A stretch of DNA of 64,000 nt, from positions 1 through 64,000 of the forward strand of contig NZ_PVNO01000025.1 in NCBI RefSeq assembly GCF_002993325.1, in the 5' to 3' direction. Source of the stretch: Alteromonas gracilis. GTDB taxonomy: Bacteria > Pseudomonadota > Gammaproteobacteria > Enterobacterales > Alteromonadaceae. The position numbers and the translations under genes were made by a program. Below the pieces are notes generated by a model that saw only the letters and a program-made list of their open reading frames with translations, did not search any database and was not told the origin of the DNA. Shown piece after piece: positions 18,719-27,765 of this stretch. Each line of letters starts with the position of its first letter. The first letter of the stretch is position 1.

Positions 18719-19808
18719 CAGCAGTATTTTAGGTTATTGCCGCCCGGGTTACGAAAACGATACGGCCAACGAACTTACATCTCGATACGGCGAAGCGCAA
18801 TGCTATGGCTATCCTGTGTCAAAAAAGCACAGCGGTTTTGTGCTTTATCACTTATATGATGCCACGCAGTTAGAACAAACCATCACACAGTTTGCGGTTC
18901 ACGAGAGTATCTTTCCACGTCAGCTAGTGGCTGTTTTTGCTTCACTAACCGACATAGAAAAAGAAGACAGAGTAGGGCAAGTGCTCGATGCGTTAAAAGA
19001 GGTTGAAAAGCCTTTTTCTAATTTTGGCTGTGTCGATGTGGAATACCCAGACACTGAAGAGGGGAAAACCCTCGCTAAGTTCTGCCGTAAGTTTACTGTT
19101 CCTCTTCGCCAAGCGTTGAGAAAGGCTGGGTGGCTCACGGCTAAAGAGAATTTAGGTAAGCCTAAACTCCATATTTTTTTCGAGTCATTTGAAATTTGCC
19201 ATATTGGCTATACATTACCCAGTCATGCTAGTCGCGACCACTTGGGTATTTGCCGTTTAAAATTCCCTAGTGATGCACCAAGCCGTTCTACGCTAAAACT
19301 TGAAGATGCATTGGTGAACATGCTGAGCGATAAGCAGCAAGCTAAGATACTTCGAAGTGGAGGTCGCGCCGTCGATTTAGGAGCGTGCCCTGGAGGGTGG
19401 ACCTATCAACTGGTTAAGCGAGGCATGTATGTTGAAGCCATCGATAATGGACTGGTAGCCGACAGTTTAATGAACACGGGGTTGGTTGAACATCACGCTG
19501 CAGACGGATTTGCCTATAGACCACAATTTGGTCGTGTAGATCTGCTTGTATGTGATATGATAGAGCAACCTGATAGGGTAGCGAAATTAATGGGTGATTG
19601 GCTGGTAAAGCACTGGGCGACTCACGCGATTTTTAATTTAAAGCTACCCATGAAACAGCGCTATGAAACTGTAGTCGAAGCCATGGCGTTGCTAAATAGC
19701 CGCTTAAATGCTCTAGATGATGCATTCGCGGTAAAAGTTAGGCATCTCTACCACGACAGAGATGAAGTTACAGTAACAATCGTTCGCACTTCAAAAGATG
19801 AGGTGTGA
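18711..19808 (+). CDS. rlmM: 23S rRNA C2498 2'-O-ribose methyltransferase
   Basis: A 365-residue protein. An N-terminal THUMP-like domain starts ILGYCRPGYENDTANEL, followed by an RrmJ-type SAM methyltransferase with motif I VDLGACPGGWTYQL, DLLVCDMIEQP and NLKLPMK. It methylates C2498 of 23S rRNA in E. coli. Its length and the linked DUF423 and gcvA genes match the enterobacterial cluster. Confidence 0.95.
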   Translation: MSNSSILGYCRPGYENDTANELTSRYGEAQCYGYPVSKKHSGFVLYHLYDATQLEQTITQFAVHESIFPRQLVAVFASLTDIEKEDRVGQVLDALKEVEKPFSNFGCVDVEYPDTEEGKTLAKFCRKFTVPLRQALRKAGWLTAKENLGKPKLHIFFESFEICHIGYTLPSHASRDHLGICRLKFPSDAPSRSTLKLEDALVNMLSDKQQAKILRSGGRAVDLGACPGGWTYQLVKRGMYVEAIDNGLVADSLMNTGLVEHHAADGFAYRPQFGRVDLLVCDMIEQPDRVAKLMGDWLVKHWATHAIFNLKLPMKQRYETVVEAMALLNSRLNALDDAFAVKVRHLYHDRDEVTVTIVRTSKDEV

Positions 19809-19946
19809 TTTTGTTATTTTTCAAAAAAGTGTCATAACTTATTAAGTTTTTGATATTTATAGAAAAGAATTAATGCTGGTGCGGATTTTAGCAAGCGAAT
19901 CCAAGGTTTATGCTAAAAAAGGTGTAAATTTGGTATAGAAATCCTT

Positions 19947-19952
19947 TATAAT
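19947..19952 (+). promoter_or_regulatory. -10 element for the elongation factor G gene
   Basis: A perfect TATAAT 40 bases before the start codon, followed by a GC-rich CCGGCCG discriminator, as in growth-rate-regulated promoters. The -35 is not recognisable at 17 bases. Confidence 0.55.
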
Positions 19953-19991
19953 CCGGCCGTTTTTTTACTCTGAACCAATGAAAGTGAACTA

Positions 19992-22079
19992 ATGTCAGAC
20001 TTATCTTTATACAGAAACATTGGTATTTTCGCCCACGTAGACGCGGGTAAAACTACCACAACAGAACGTATCTTGAAGCTTACTGGTAAAATCCATAAAA
20101 CTGGTGAGGTTCACGATGGTGAATCAACTACTGACTTCATGGAGCAGGAAGCTGAGCGTGGTATTACCATCCAGTCAGCGGCAACAACCTGTTTCTGGAA
20201 AGATCATCGCATGAACATCATCGATACTCCGGGACACGTTGACTTTACAGTTGAAGTATATCGTTCACTTAAAGTACTAGACGGCGGTATCGGTGTATTC
20301 TGTGGTTCTGGCGGTGTTGAGCCTCAGTCAGAAACTAACTGGCGTTATGCTAACGAATCAGAAGTTGCACGTGTAATCTTCGTAAACAAGCTAGACCGTA
20401 TGGGTGCAGATTTCTACCGTGTTGTTGGCCAAGTTAAGAAAGTACTTGCTGCTAACCCACTAGTAATGACTCTGCCAATCGGTATTGAAGACGATTTCAA
20501 AGGTGTTGTTAACCTTCTAGATATGAAAGCGTACATCTGGGACGATTCAGGTCTTCCAGAGAACTACGAAGTTGTAGATATTCCTGCAGACATGGTTGAG
20601 AAAGCGCAAGAATATCGTGAGCAAATGATCGAAACTGCTGTTGAGCAAGACGACGATCTAATGATGGCGTACATGGATGGTGAAGAGCCGTCACTAGAAG
20701 ACATCAAGCGTTGTATCCGTAAAGGTACACGTGATATGTCGTTCTTCCCAACTTATTGTGGTTCTGCGTTCAAAAACAAAGGTATTCAGCTAGTTCTTGA
20801 CGCAGTAATCGACTTCCTACCTTCTCCAACAGAAGTTGATCCACAAGATCTAACTGACGAAGAAACGGGTGAGCCTACTGGCGAAGTTGCAACAGTATCT
20901 GTTGACGAGCCGTTCCGTGCGCTTGCGTTCAAAATTATGGATGACCGTTTCGGTGCCTTGACTTTCGTACGTATATACTCTGGTAAGCTAAACAAGGGTG
21001 ACACCATCCTTAACTCTGCTACTGGTAAAACTGAACGTGTTGGTCGTATGGTAGAAATGCACGCGAACGACCGTACTGAATTATCATCTGCACAGGCAGG
21101 TGATATCATTGCTATCGTAGGTATGAAGAACGTTCAAACTGGTCACACGCTGTGTGATCCGAAGAGCCCTTGTACACTAGAGCCAATGATCTTCCCTGAG
21201 CCAGTAATCTCGATTGCTGTTAAGCCAAAAGATAAAGGCGCTAACGAAAAGATGTCTCTTGCTATCGGTAAACTAGTAGCAGAAGATCCATCTTTCCAAG
21301 TTGAAACTGACGAAGATTCAGGCGAAACCATCCTTAAAGGTATGGGTGAGCTTCACTTAGACATCAAAGTTGACATCTTGAAGCGTACTTACGGCGTTGA
21401 GCTAGAAGTTGGTCAGCCTCAGGTTGCTTACCGTGAAACTATCACGCAAGCCGTTGAAGACAGCTACACGCACAAGAAGCAGTCTGGTGGTTCTGGTCAG
21501 TTCGGTAAGATTGATTACCGCATCCGTCCTGGAGAAACTAACACCGGCTTTAAGTTCGTTTCATCTGTTGTTGGTGGTAACGTTCCTAAGGAATTCTTCC
21601 CTGCAATCGAAAAAGGCTTTAAGTCTATGATGGAAGTGGGTCCTCTAGCGGGCTACCCAGTACTAGACGTTGAAGTTGAGCTTTACGATGGTGGTTTCCA
21701 CGCAGTTGACTCATCAGCAATCGCGTTCGAAATTGCAGCGAAAGGTGCATTCCGTCAGTCAATGCCAAAAGCGGGTCCTCAGATTCTTGAGCCAATCATG
21801 AAAGTTGACGTATTCAGCCCAGAAGACAACGTTGGTGATGTAATCGGTGACCTTAACCGTCGTCGTGGTATGATCAAAGACCAAGAAGCTGGCGCTACTG
21901 GCGTTCGCATCAAGGCTGACGTACCTCTATCTGAGATGTTTGGTTACATCGGTCACCTACGTACTATTACATCTGGTCGTGGTCAGTTCTCTATGGAATT
22001 CAGCCACTACTCAGCATGTCCTCAGAACGTAGCTGATAAAGTAATTGAAGAAGCGAAAGCACGTAAAGCTGCTAAGTAA
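19992..22079 (+). CDS. elongation factor G (FusA2-type, stand-alone)
   Basis: A 695-residue EF-G with all domains. [13 protein letters not shown] is the P-loop, [13 protein letters not shown] the switch I signature, DTPGHVDF and NKLDRMGAD the G3 and G4 motifs, and domains III-V continue to EAKARKAAK. It promotes ribosomal translocation. It is not in an str operon; no rpsL, rpsG or tuf is nearby. Marine gammaproteobacteria often carry a second EF-G (FusA2), so this is probably that copy, but specialisation cannot be judged. Codon use looks like a highly expressed gene (preference for GGT, CGT, GTT). Confidence 0.9.
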   Translation: MSDLSLYRNIGIFAHVDAGKTTTTERILKLTGKIHKTGEVHDGESTTDFMEQEAERGITIQSAATTCFWKDHRMNIIDTPGHVDFTVEVYRSLKVLDGGIGVFCGSGGVEPQSETNWRYANESEVARVIFVNKLDRMGADFYRVVGQVKKVLAANPLVMTLPIGIEDDFKGVVNLLDMKAYIWDDSGLPENYEVVDIPADMVEKAQEYREQMIETAVEQDDDLMMAYMDGEEPSLEDIKRCIRKGTRDMSFFPTYCGSAFKNKGIQLVLDAVIDFLPSPTEVDPQDLTDEETGEPTGEVATVSVDEPFRALAFKIMDDRFGALTFVRIYSGKLNKGDTILNSATGKTERVGRMVEMHANDRTELSSAQAGDIIAIVGMKNVQTGHTLCDPKSPCTLEPMIFPEPVISIAVKPKDKGANEKMSLAIGKLVAEDPSFQVETDEDSGETILKGMGELHLDIKVDILKRTYGVELEVGQPQVAYRETITQAVEDSYTHKKQSGGSGQFGKIDYRIRPGETNTGFKFVSSVVGGNVPKEFFPAIEKGFKSMMEVGPLAGYPVLDVEVELYDGGFHAVDSSAIAFEIAAKGAFRQSMPKAGPQILEPIMKVDVFSPEDNVGDVIGDLNRRRGMIKDQEAGATGVRIKADVPLSEMFGYIGHLRTITSGRGQFSMEFSHYSACPQNVADKVIEEAKARKAAK

Positions 22080-22093
22080 TTAGCCTTTGCGGG

Positions 22094-22120
22094 CGTAAGC
22101 TAACCTTGGGTTAGCTTACG
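22094..22120 (+). terminator. first hairpin after EF-G
   Basis: A perfect 12-bp stem CGTAAGCTAACC/GGTTAGCTTACG with loop TTG, 14 bases past the stop codon. Only TTT follows, so it may act with the terminator directly downstream. Confidence 0.65.
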
Positions 22121-22133
22121 TTTCAAAAATACT

Positions 22134-22163
22134 AAAAAGCCGGTCAATTGACCGGCTTTTTTT
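22134..22163 (+). terminator. second, T-rich terminator after EF-G
   Basis: A perfect palindrome AAAAAGCCGGTCAATTGACCGGCTTTTT with an extended T-run. The tandem arrangement with the preceding hairpin suggests strict isolation of a highly expressed gene. Confidence 0.9.
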
Positions 22164-22233
22164 ATGCGCGTTTGCTAAAGGGTGAGTTTAAGATGTCCGT
22201 ACTCTTTGTTGTGTCACCTTGATGTAGAACCAC

Positions 22234-22312
22234 TATACCAGCGGTAACACGCCGCGATTACGAATATTTTAGATTTCGCTGAGTGGGTAAAGACCTATGC
22301 GGACTGGTATAA
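22234..22312. repeat. TATACCAG/CTGGTATA inverted-repeat element
   Basis: TATACCAG at 22234-22241 and CTGGTATA at 22304-22311 are perfect 8-bp terminal inverted repeats enclosing about 62 bp. The right arm CTATGCGGACTGGTATAA matches the copy at 14562 and the element at 38400-38450. No ORF is inside. The pattern resembles a small palindromic or MITE-like element. Confidence 0.6.
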
Positions 22313-22362
22313 GATCTGATTGAATCAGAGATGCCGACCATTTTTAGTAAAGCAAGAGGTGA

Positions 22363-24429
22363 TTACTTGATAGCCTTTTTCAGCGTGTTAAGCGCTTCTT
22401 TCATGACTAGCTCTGTGTGTTTTTCGGTATCGGGTATGGCATAATTCTCACGCTCAAATAGCTCGCAAACTTGATCAAAAGCCACTGCAGCTTCACTGTT
22501 TAATACTGGCGAAACGTCATATCTATAATCGGACAGTGTTTTATGCTCTCTTTTTATACCCGTATGTAATTCAACAAGCTTTACCGCTTTTAGCATTATG
22601 CGATAGGAGTAGGGAAGTGATTCCCTTTTACTTATAGGTAAAAAATAAAAAGCGAGAATAAGTCCAATTAGTCCGAGAGCAGATAAAAATACTGCGCGCA
22701 TTTTTTCTGGAGTAATTGTGCCCAGCAAGTCCTCTAACATGCTTGTTTGTGCTGCGTTATCAAAACCAAGCACCCATTTACTCCAAGAGTAATCGAGTTG
22801 CTGAAACCAGGTTTGCACCGCGGCGAAAAACGCGCTTTTTTCTAGTCCATCTAAAATATTAGTGTTTCTGGACTCTCCCAGTTCTTCGAGTGCTTGTTCT
22901 AACCCAAAGGTTAATCGCGAAGGAGCAACCATGCTGGTAGGGTCGTATCGCAGCCATACCCCATCGATTAACGCTTCCACCCATGCATGCGCATCGTATT
23001 GCCTTATTTGAAGCACTCTTTCGTTAAGCGAACTTCCTCCCTGATAGCCGGTCACCATTCTGGCAGGAACACCCGCTGAACGCAGTGTATAAACCATTGC
23101 GCCTGCATAGTGCGCGCAAAACCCCGACCGCTCTTCAAATAGGAATTGATCAATGGGGTCTGTGGGCATGGCATTAGGAGATAATGTATATCGAAAGCCA
23201 CCATTTTTAAATTCAGTCATTACTGCCATTACAATCTCTTGGGCACTGCCGTATTGCTGCGCAAGTTGCACGCCCCATGCCCGGGTTTTTTCATTACCGT
23301 TCGTCGAGACGTCTAAATTAAGCTGGGTTTCAAAATTACCAATGCTGTTACTTATAGGTGCGTTAGGAAAATAGCGTAAATAAAAGGCCTTCTTGCTTGA
23401 AATCGGCGTATTTGCTCTTAACGTGTAGTCAAATAGACCGCTTACATAAATGCTGTTCGTTGAGTTGTCGGGTGTGGACGGCGCTAGTGCAAACAACCAG
23501 GTTTGTTGTGTAGGTTCAACAATGATTTCGTAGGGAATTACTGTACCGGCGTTACTACTTTCAAGTGCAGAAAGAGGAGTTGGTTTGTTCATAATAGCGA
23601 GCTGTTGTTCTGCTTGCTTTCGTTTATCACTGATTGACCATGTTTTTCCGTCAAAATGCTCAAGTGTCATCGCTCGCCAGTATCGATAAGCCGGCGCAGG
23701 TATTACATCATCACTTTCAAATGTGGCACTAAAAGCAAGTTCAGAAGAGGTGGCCAAAGATGCAATATCGCCGGGAGTTACCTTATCTGAAAGCCCTGTC
23801 TCGGTGGATTTTGATGTAGGCATTTGCCATAACGGTGGCAACTGAGGAATAAGAAGAAAGAACAATAAGGCAATAGGTGCTGCTTGAAGGATAAGTATGC
23901 TCACAAACTTAATGTTTTTCTTAAGCGAGATACCAGCACCGTGATACATGGCGGTACTGATAAGTAAAAATGCCAATATCACGGTATAGCCAAACCATGC
24001 AAAGACACTAAGCGATGAGATAAAACCACACCCTATCAGAAACAAGCAGGTGCAAATAAGAAGGTTAAAGTCCCTTTTTTTGTCTACCACCATGACTTTC
24101 AGCGAACACGCAACGGCAAGCAAGTTGATCATGCTATCTAAAAGCCCTATCGAAAAACCAAACCACGTGAGCGCAAACACCGCCAGTATCGCTAGTAAGT
24201 TGACAGTTCTAAGCGTAGGCAAACTGTGTGTAGAGCTGAGGCCAACAATTCTCGCCATAACTGCGCAGCTACCCAGCACGAGTACCCACGTCATAAGGGG
24301 GGCAGTTAGCGTAAAAAGAATGCTAGAAAAGGAAAGGCAAAGTAACAGCAGCGCCATTGCTCGGGGCTGATTAACGAACGTGTTGTAGATATTGAATTTG
24401 GCAAGCCCAGCGTTAATGTTGCGCGTCAT
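22363..24429 (-). CDS. TgpA-like transmembrane transglutaminase/protease (DUF3488)
   Basis: A 688-residue membrane protein. Six or so hydrophobic segments occupy residues 20-200, followed by a periplasmic transglutaminase-like domain and a last membrane segment near residue 570. The Cys-His-Asp triad is present: Cys in RSGFCAHYAGAMVYTL, His in YDAHAWVEA and Asp in WLRYDPTS. The family includes TgpA of Pseudomonas. It overlaps the DUF58 gene by 4 bases and forms a MoxR-DUF58-TgpA operon. The substrate is unknown. Confidence 0.9.
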   Translation of the reverse strand: MTRNINAGLAKFNIYNTFVNQPRAMALLLLCLSFSSILFTLTAPLMTWVLVLGSCAVMARIVGLSSTHSLPTLRTVNLLAILAVFALTWFGFSIGLLDSMINLLAVACSLKVMVVDKKRDFNLLICTCLFLIGCGFISSLSVFAWFGYTVILAFLLISTAMYHGAGISLKKNIKFVSILILQAAPIALLFFLLIPQLPPLWQMPTSKSTETGLSDKVTPGDIASLATSSELAFSATFESDDVIPAPAYRYWRAMTLEHFDGKTWSISDKRKQAEQQLAIMNKPTPLSALESSNAGTVIPYEIIVEPTQQTWLFALAPSTPDNSTNSIYVSGLFDYTLRANTPISSKKAFYLRYFPNAPISNSIGNFETQLNLDVSTNGNEKTRAWGVQLAQQYGSAQEIVMAVMTEFKNGGFRYTLSPNAMPTDPIDQFLFEERSGFCAHYAGAMVYTLRSAGVPARMVTGYQGGSSLNERVLQIRQYDAHAWVEALIDGVWLRYDPTSMVAPSRLTFGLEQALEELGESRNTNILDGLEKSAFFAAVQTWFQQLDYSWSKWVLGFDNAAQTSMLEDLLGTITPEKMRAVFLSALGLIGLILAFYFLPISKRESLPYSYRIMLKAVKLVELHTGIKREHKTLSDYRYDVSPVLNSEAAVAFDQVCELFERENYAIPDTEKHTELVMKEALNTLKKAIK

Positions 24430-25556
24430 TTGACCGCCCTTATCTTGCTATATCCATTGCGTTGGCTATCTTGTCTAGCACTTTCTGGTTTTCCAAAACA
24501 GGCAAGAGCATTAAGACAGTTATGCATATGATTGATACCTTTATTAGGCGGCACAACAATTCCTTTATAGGAAAGACCGAAGTTCTGCTCTGCTTCGGTT
24601 AGTTTTATAGTCGCGAGGGTCAGCGCAGAAATGGCTGTTTCGGTATCAATAGACGAGTCTATAGAGAGCACGTAGCTTTCGCTTTGGCGAGAAGTAAAAG
24701 ACTTCGATACCCAATTGCCATTTTTAGCAACATGTTTCCAAGAAACGCGATTTAGAGGCTGACCAGGTTCATAGTCATTAAGCGCATAAAAATCTTCATT
24801 ACTGTTAGCGTTTGAGGTTTCACTTGAGCTATTAGATTCCTCGTTATCAGTAATATGTTCAATCGACACCGGTCCGTCATCGGGTTGTGGATACACGGTT
24901 ACCGACTGGTCAAAGTCAAGATGTGTCCAGCACTTATAAAGTCCGAGAGGGAAGTCGCAGGCAATGGTCAGCCTGTTTAACATATATCGCCCACGGGATG
25001 TAATATAAACGGGAACGCTAAGCGTTTGTCTTTGAGAATTCTTGTTAAACGCATTTCCAGACAACGGTATGCTAAACGTTGTTTTGCTTAACGCGTCACT
25101 ACTTTGGGTAAATGACTGCGTGCCATGGAATTGCGTTGACGAGCGGTGAGGACCGAACCACCCAAAAGTGAGCGTACCGTGGCAAGGTTTGTTTGGCGAA
25201 TTAACATGGGGTAGAACGTGTAATTGCAACTCGCCAGATTGGTTACAGTGAAAAGAATGTAAGGGTAATGCTTTTACTGCGAATCGGGCAAAATTTTGGT
25301 GGGTGTAGAAAAGTGTGAGTAACATGATGCTTAAACATAAGTAGCTGAGCAGCAGCATCAAGTTATTTTGATAGTTGGTGCCAAGTAAAAATAAGCATAT
25401 CGACAACAGAATAAATGACCATCCAAACCCAGTGGGCAATACAAATATGCTGTTTAGGTTTAAGTGATGTTCGCTAGAGGCGGGTACGCGTCTGTCGAGC
25501 CACTTCAAAAGCCGATGCTTTATAACCTGGGTGGGGTAAGACAATATTTTGCGCAT
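24426..25556 (-). CDS. DUF58-domain membrane-associated protein
   Basis: A 376-residue protein with two hydrophobic segments near residues 45-90, then a beta-rich region and the DUF58 signature YEPGQPLNRVSWKHVAK near residue 260. DUF58 proteins have a vWA-like fold and are commonly encoded next to MoxR ATPases. It lies between the MoxR ATPase and the transglutaminase and overlaps the latter. Function is probably assembly or regulation of a partner protein, inferred from the operon. Confidence 0.87.
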   Translation of the reverse strand: MRKILSYPTQVIKHRLLKWLDRRVPASSEHHLNLNSIFVLPTGFGWSFILLSICLFLLGTNYQNNLMLLLSYLCLSIMLLTLFYTHQNFARFAVKALPLHSFHCNQSGELQLHVLPHVNSPNKPCHGTLTFGWFGPHRSSTQFHGTQSFTQSSDALSKTTFSIPLSGNAFNKNSQRQTLSVPVYITSRGRYMLNRLTIACDFPLGLYKCWTHLDFDQSVTVYPQPDDGPVSIEHITDNEESNSSSETSNANSNEDFYALNDYEPGQPLNRVSWKHVAKNGNWVSKSFTSRQSESYVLSIDSSIDTETAISALTLATIKLTEAEQNFGLSYKGIVVPPNKGINHMHNCLNALACFGKPESARQDSQRNGYSKIRAVK

Positions 25557-25616
25557 TACAGGTGTGCCAATCTTAGTGTCATCATTCTAATTCATAGTTA
25601 CACATTAAAACCAAGG

Positions 25617-26564
25617 TTAAGCCGCGAGAGGATCGACACTGTTAAGAAGATTCTTACTTAATTTTTCCCCATCATTGCCGCTTGTTTGTTGACTATGTGA
25701 CAAATGATGCGAGGCAGCGGTCAACCGGTGGGCAGTGATTGCAACAAACACCGCCTGCACATCTTCAGGCGTTGCGTATTCTCTGCCAGCGACAAATGCC
25801 CACGCTTTCGCGCCTTGCAGTATCGCGCGACTAGCTCTTGGAGAAAGCGGGTTAGGGTAGTCGCTATTATCCCTACTTTCGCTCACCAGTCTTAGTACGT
25901 AATGGAGAATGGCGTCACTGGTATGAATGTTTTTTACCTCATTTTGCATAGCATGTAAGTCTTTCTCATCTAATATCTGAGGGAGAGGAGAGGATATATT
26001 CGTCTGCATTAACATGGCTTTCTCGGCCTCCCAGGCTGGATAGCCTAAAGATATGCGCATAAAGAAACGATCCAGTTGAGACTCGGGCAGGGGATAAGTA
26101 CCCGATTGATAACTAGGGTTTTGTGTAGCAATGACGAAAAAAGGCGAGGGCAGCGCATAAGTAACCCCATCTATACTAACCTGCCTCTCTTCCATCGCTT
26201 CTAACAAAGAGCTTTGTGTTTTTGGGCTTGCTCGATTTAACTCATCGGCCAATACAACCTGGCTGAAGATAGGGCCGTGTCTAAAACTAAATCGTTTTGT
26301 CTCATCAGTTTCATGACTATGAAAGATATTAACGCCTAACATGTCTGAAGGCAGTAAGTCAGAGGTAAACTGTATGCGAGAGTATTGAAGGCCAAAGACT
26401 TGCGAAAGCGCATGAGACAAGGTGGTTTTTCCCATACCAGGTAAGTCTTCAATAAGTAAGTGACCGTTTGCTAATAAGCAGGTGATTGCCAGCTTTAACT
26501 GGTGATTCTTACCGATGATTTTCTGACTAAGGGCCTGCTGGATATCTATTATTTCTTGGCGCAT
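25617..26564 (-). CDS. MoxR-family AAA+ ATPase
   Basis: A 315-residue AAA+ protein. Walker A is EDLPGMGKTTL near residue 40, Walker B is VVLADELNRASPKTQSSLLEAMEE, and sensor 1 is FFVIATQNP. I start at the ATG at 26564, giving the family N-terminus; an upstream in-frame codon would add 29 residues without homology-like character. MoxR ATPases act as chaperones that activate vWA/DUF58 partners, matching the downstream genes. Confidence 0.92.
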   Translation of the reverse strand: MRQEIIDIQQALSQKIIGKNHQLKLAITCLLANGHLLIEDLPGMGKTTLSHALSQVFGLQYSRIQFTSDLLPSDMLGVNIFHSHETDETKRFSFRHGPIFSQVVLADELNRASPKTQSSLLEAMEERQVSIDGVTYALPSPFFVIATQNPSYQSGTYPLPESQLDRFFMRISLGYPAWEAEKAMLMQTNISSPLPQILDEKDLHAMQNEVKNIHTSDAILHYVLRLVSESRDNSDYPNPLSPRASRAILQGAKAWAFVAGREYATPEDVQAVFVAITAHRLTAASHHLSHSQQTSGNDGEKLSKNLLNSVDPLAA

Positions 26565-26924
26565 ATAATTGTCACTTAAGTTTAAAAAGTCTGTGTCACA
26601 CTTAAACTTAGCAGATTGAATGTGATTCTGGTTTAACTTTAATAGTAGCAACGATAGCCTGGCGCTTACTATCCTATTACCTGTCGTATTTTATACGCAG
26701 GTATATAACGTTCGTTACAGTAATTAGTGGTAAAGAACATCAGTACTTTAGCGATGCTGAATTGAACAACCGTGAACTTCGTTAAATCTAAATAGGAGTA
26801 ATACCAATCCGCGTAGATAAGTGATGAAGCGATATCTGTTCAGAAACCTGAAAACAAGTGCTATTTAGTGCTGCGTAGTTTATCTGTGTTGTCTATAATG
26901 GTGCATCTTGAAAAGGAAGTAGTT
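26565..26924. other. intergenic region between divergent moxR and seqA
   Basis: About 360 bp containing the promoters of both units. The only structured item is the repeat arm at 26801-26820. No gene is supported. Confidence 0.6.
26801..26820 (+). repeat. single arm of the intergenic repeat family
   Basis: ATACCAATCCGCGTAGATAA matches the right arm of the element at 38400-38450 read on the opposite strand (one difference in the first 15 bases). It lies about 105 bases upstream of seqA. Confidence 0.55.
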
Positions 26925-27719
26925 ATGAAAAGCATTGAAATAGATGACGATTTATATGCCTTCATCGCCAGCCAGACTAAGCATATTGGTGAGAGTGCAT
27001 CACAGATTTTAAGACGTTTACTTTTACCTGAAGACGGCGCTGTCGCGCACGGGAATGAGTCTAGCGGCAGCACATCAACTCCTGCAAAAACAAGTGAACC
27101 AACAAGCGCAGAAGTGACCGAGGCTGCAAGTAATTCAAGCGTAGTGGTAAGGGCGGACGCAGCGCCTAAAATACCAGCGAAATCACCGACAGCAAGAGCA
27201 GCGACTAAACAAGTAGCCAGTTCACCGGCGAAAGCCACTGTTAAGAAAACGCCGGCAAAGGCTGCACCAGCAAGAACTACTTCGGCCAAAGCGCCAGCCC
27301 GTCCAAAAGTAGCTGGAAATCTAGAGGTCGATTCTACTGCGTTGCCTTCAAGCGAGACACACAGTAAGCGGGATATTGTTGACGCAGTATCAAAAGATGC
27401 ACTGGCTACGTTTACCAAACGGGTTGATCAGTTCTTGTTTGTTTTGAGTGCAGCGCACAAGCTTAATGCAGAAAACTTCTCTCGCGTAGAAAGTATTAAA
27501 GGAAAAAACCGTACCTATTTTGCAACGAGTAAAGAAGCACTGCTTGAAAACGGTAGCAGTACGAACCCTAAAGCTATTCCCGATAGCCCGTTCTGGGTAG
27601 TGACGAATAACAACACTGCTAAGAAAACGAATATGCTGGAACAAGTTTTGCGTAACCTAGGCTATCAACCTGATGTTATTGAAACCGTAATCGCGCGTTT
27701 TTCTTCAGAAGGTAAATAG
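26925..27719 (+). CDS. seqA: replication initiation regulator SeqA with long basic linker
   Basis: A 264-residue SeqA; the E. coli protein has 181. The N-terminal oligomerisation domain MKSIEIDDDLYAFIASQTKHI (residues 1-36) and the C-terminal GATC-binding domain (about 150-264, RTYFATSKEALLENGS, PFWVVTNNNT) are both recognisable. Between them lie about 110 residues rich in Ala, Pro, Thr, Ser and Lys, with AKATVKKTPAKAAPA-like histone-tail character. I use the ATG at 26925 with AAGGAAG upstream; the upstream extension is not family-like. SeqA binds hemimethylated GATC sites to sequester oriC. pgm follows 46 bases on, as in E. coli. Confidence 0.93.
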   Translation: MKSIEIDDDLYAFIASQTKHIGESASQILRRLLLPEDGAVAHGNESSGSTSTPAKTSEPTSAEVTEAASNSSVVVRADAAPKIPAKSPTARAATKQVASSPAKATVKKTPAKAAPARTTSAKAPARPKVAGNLEVDSTALPSSETHSKRDIVDAVSKDALATFTKRVDQFLFVLSAAHKLNAENFSRVESIKGKNRTYFATSKEALLENGSSTNPKAIPDSPFWVVTNNNTAKKTNMLEQVLRNLGYQPDVIETVIARFSSEGK

Positions 27720-27765
27720 AACGTAATCTAATAGAACAACGAAACTTCTTAATAAGGACTTTTTC

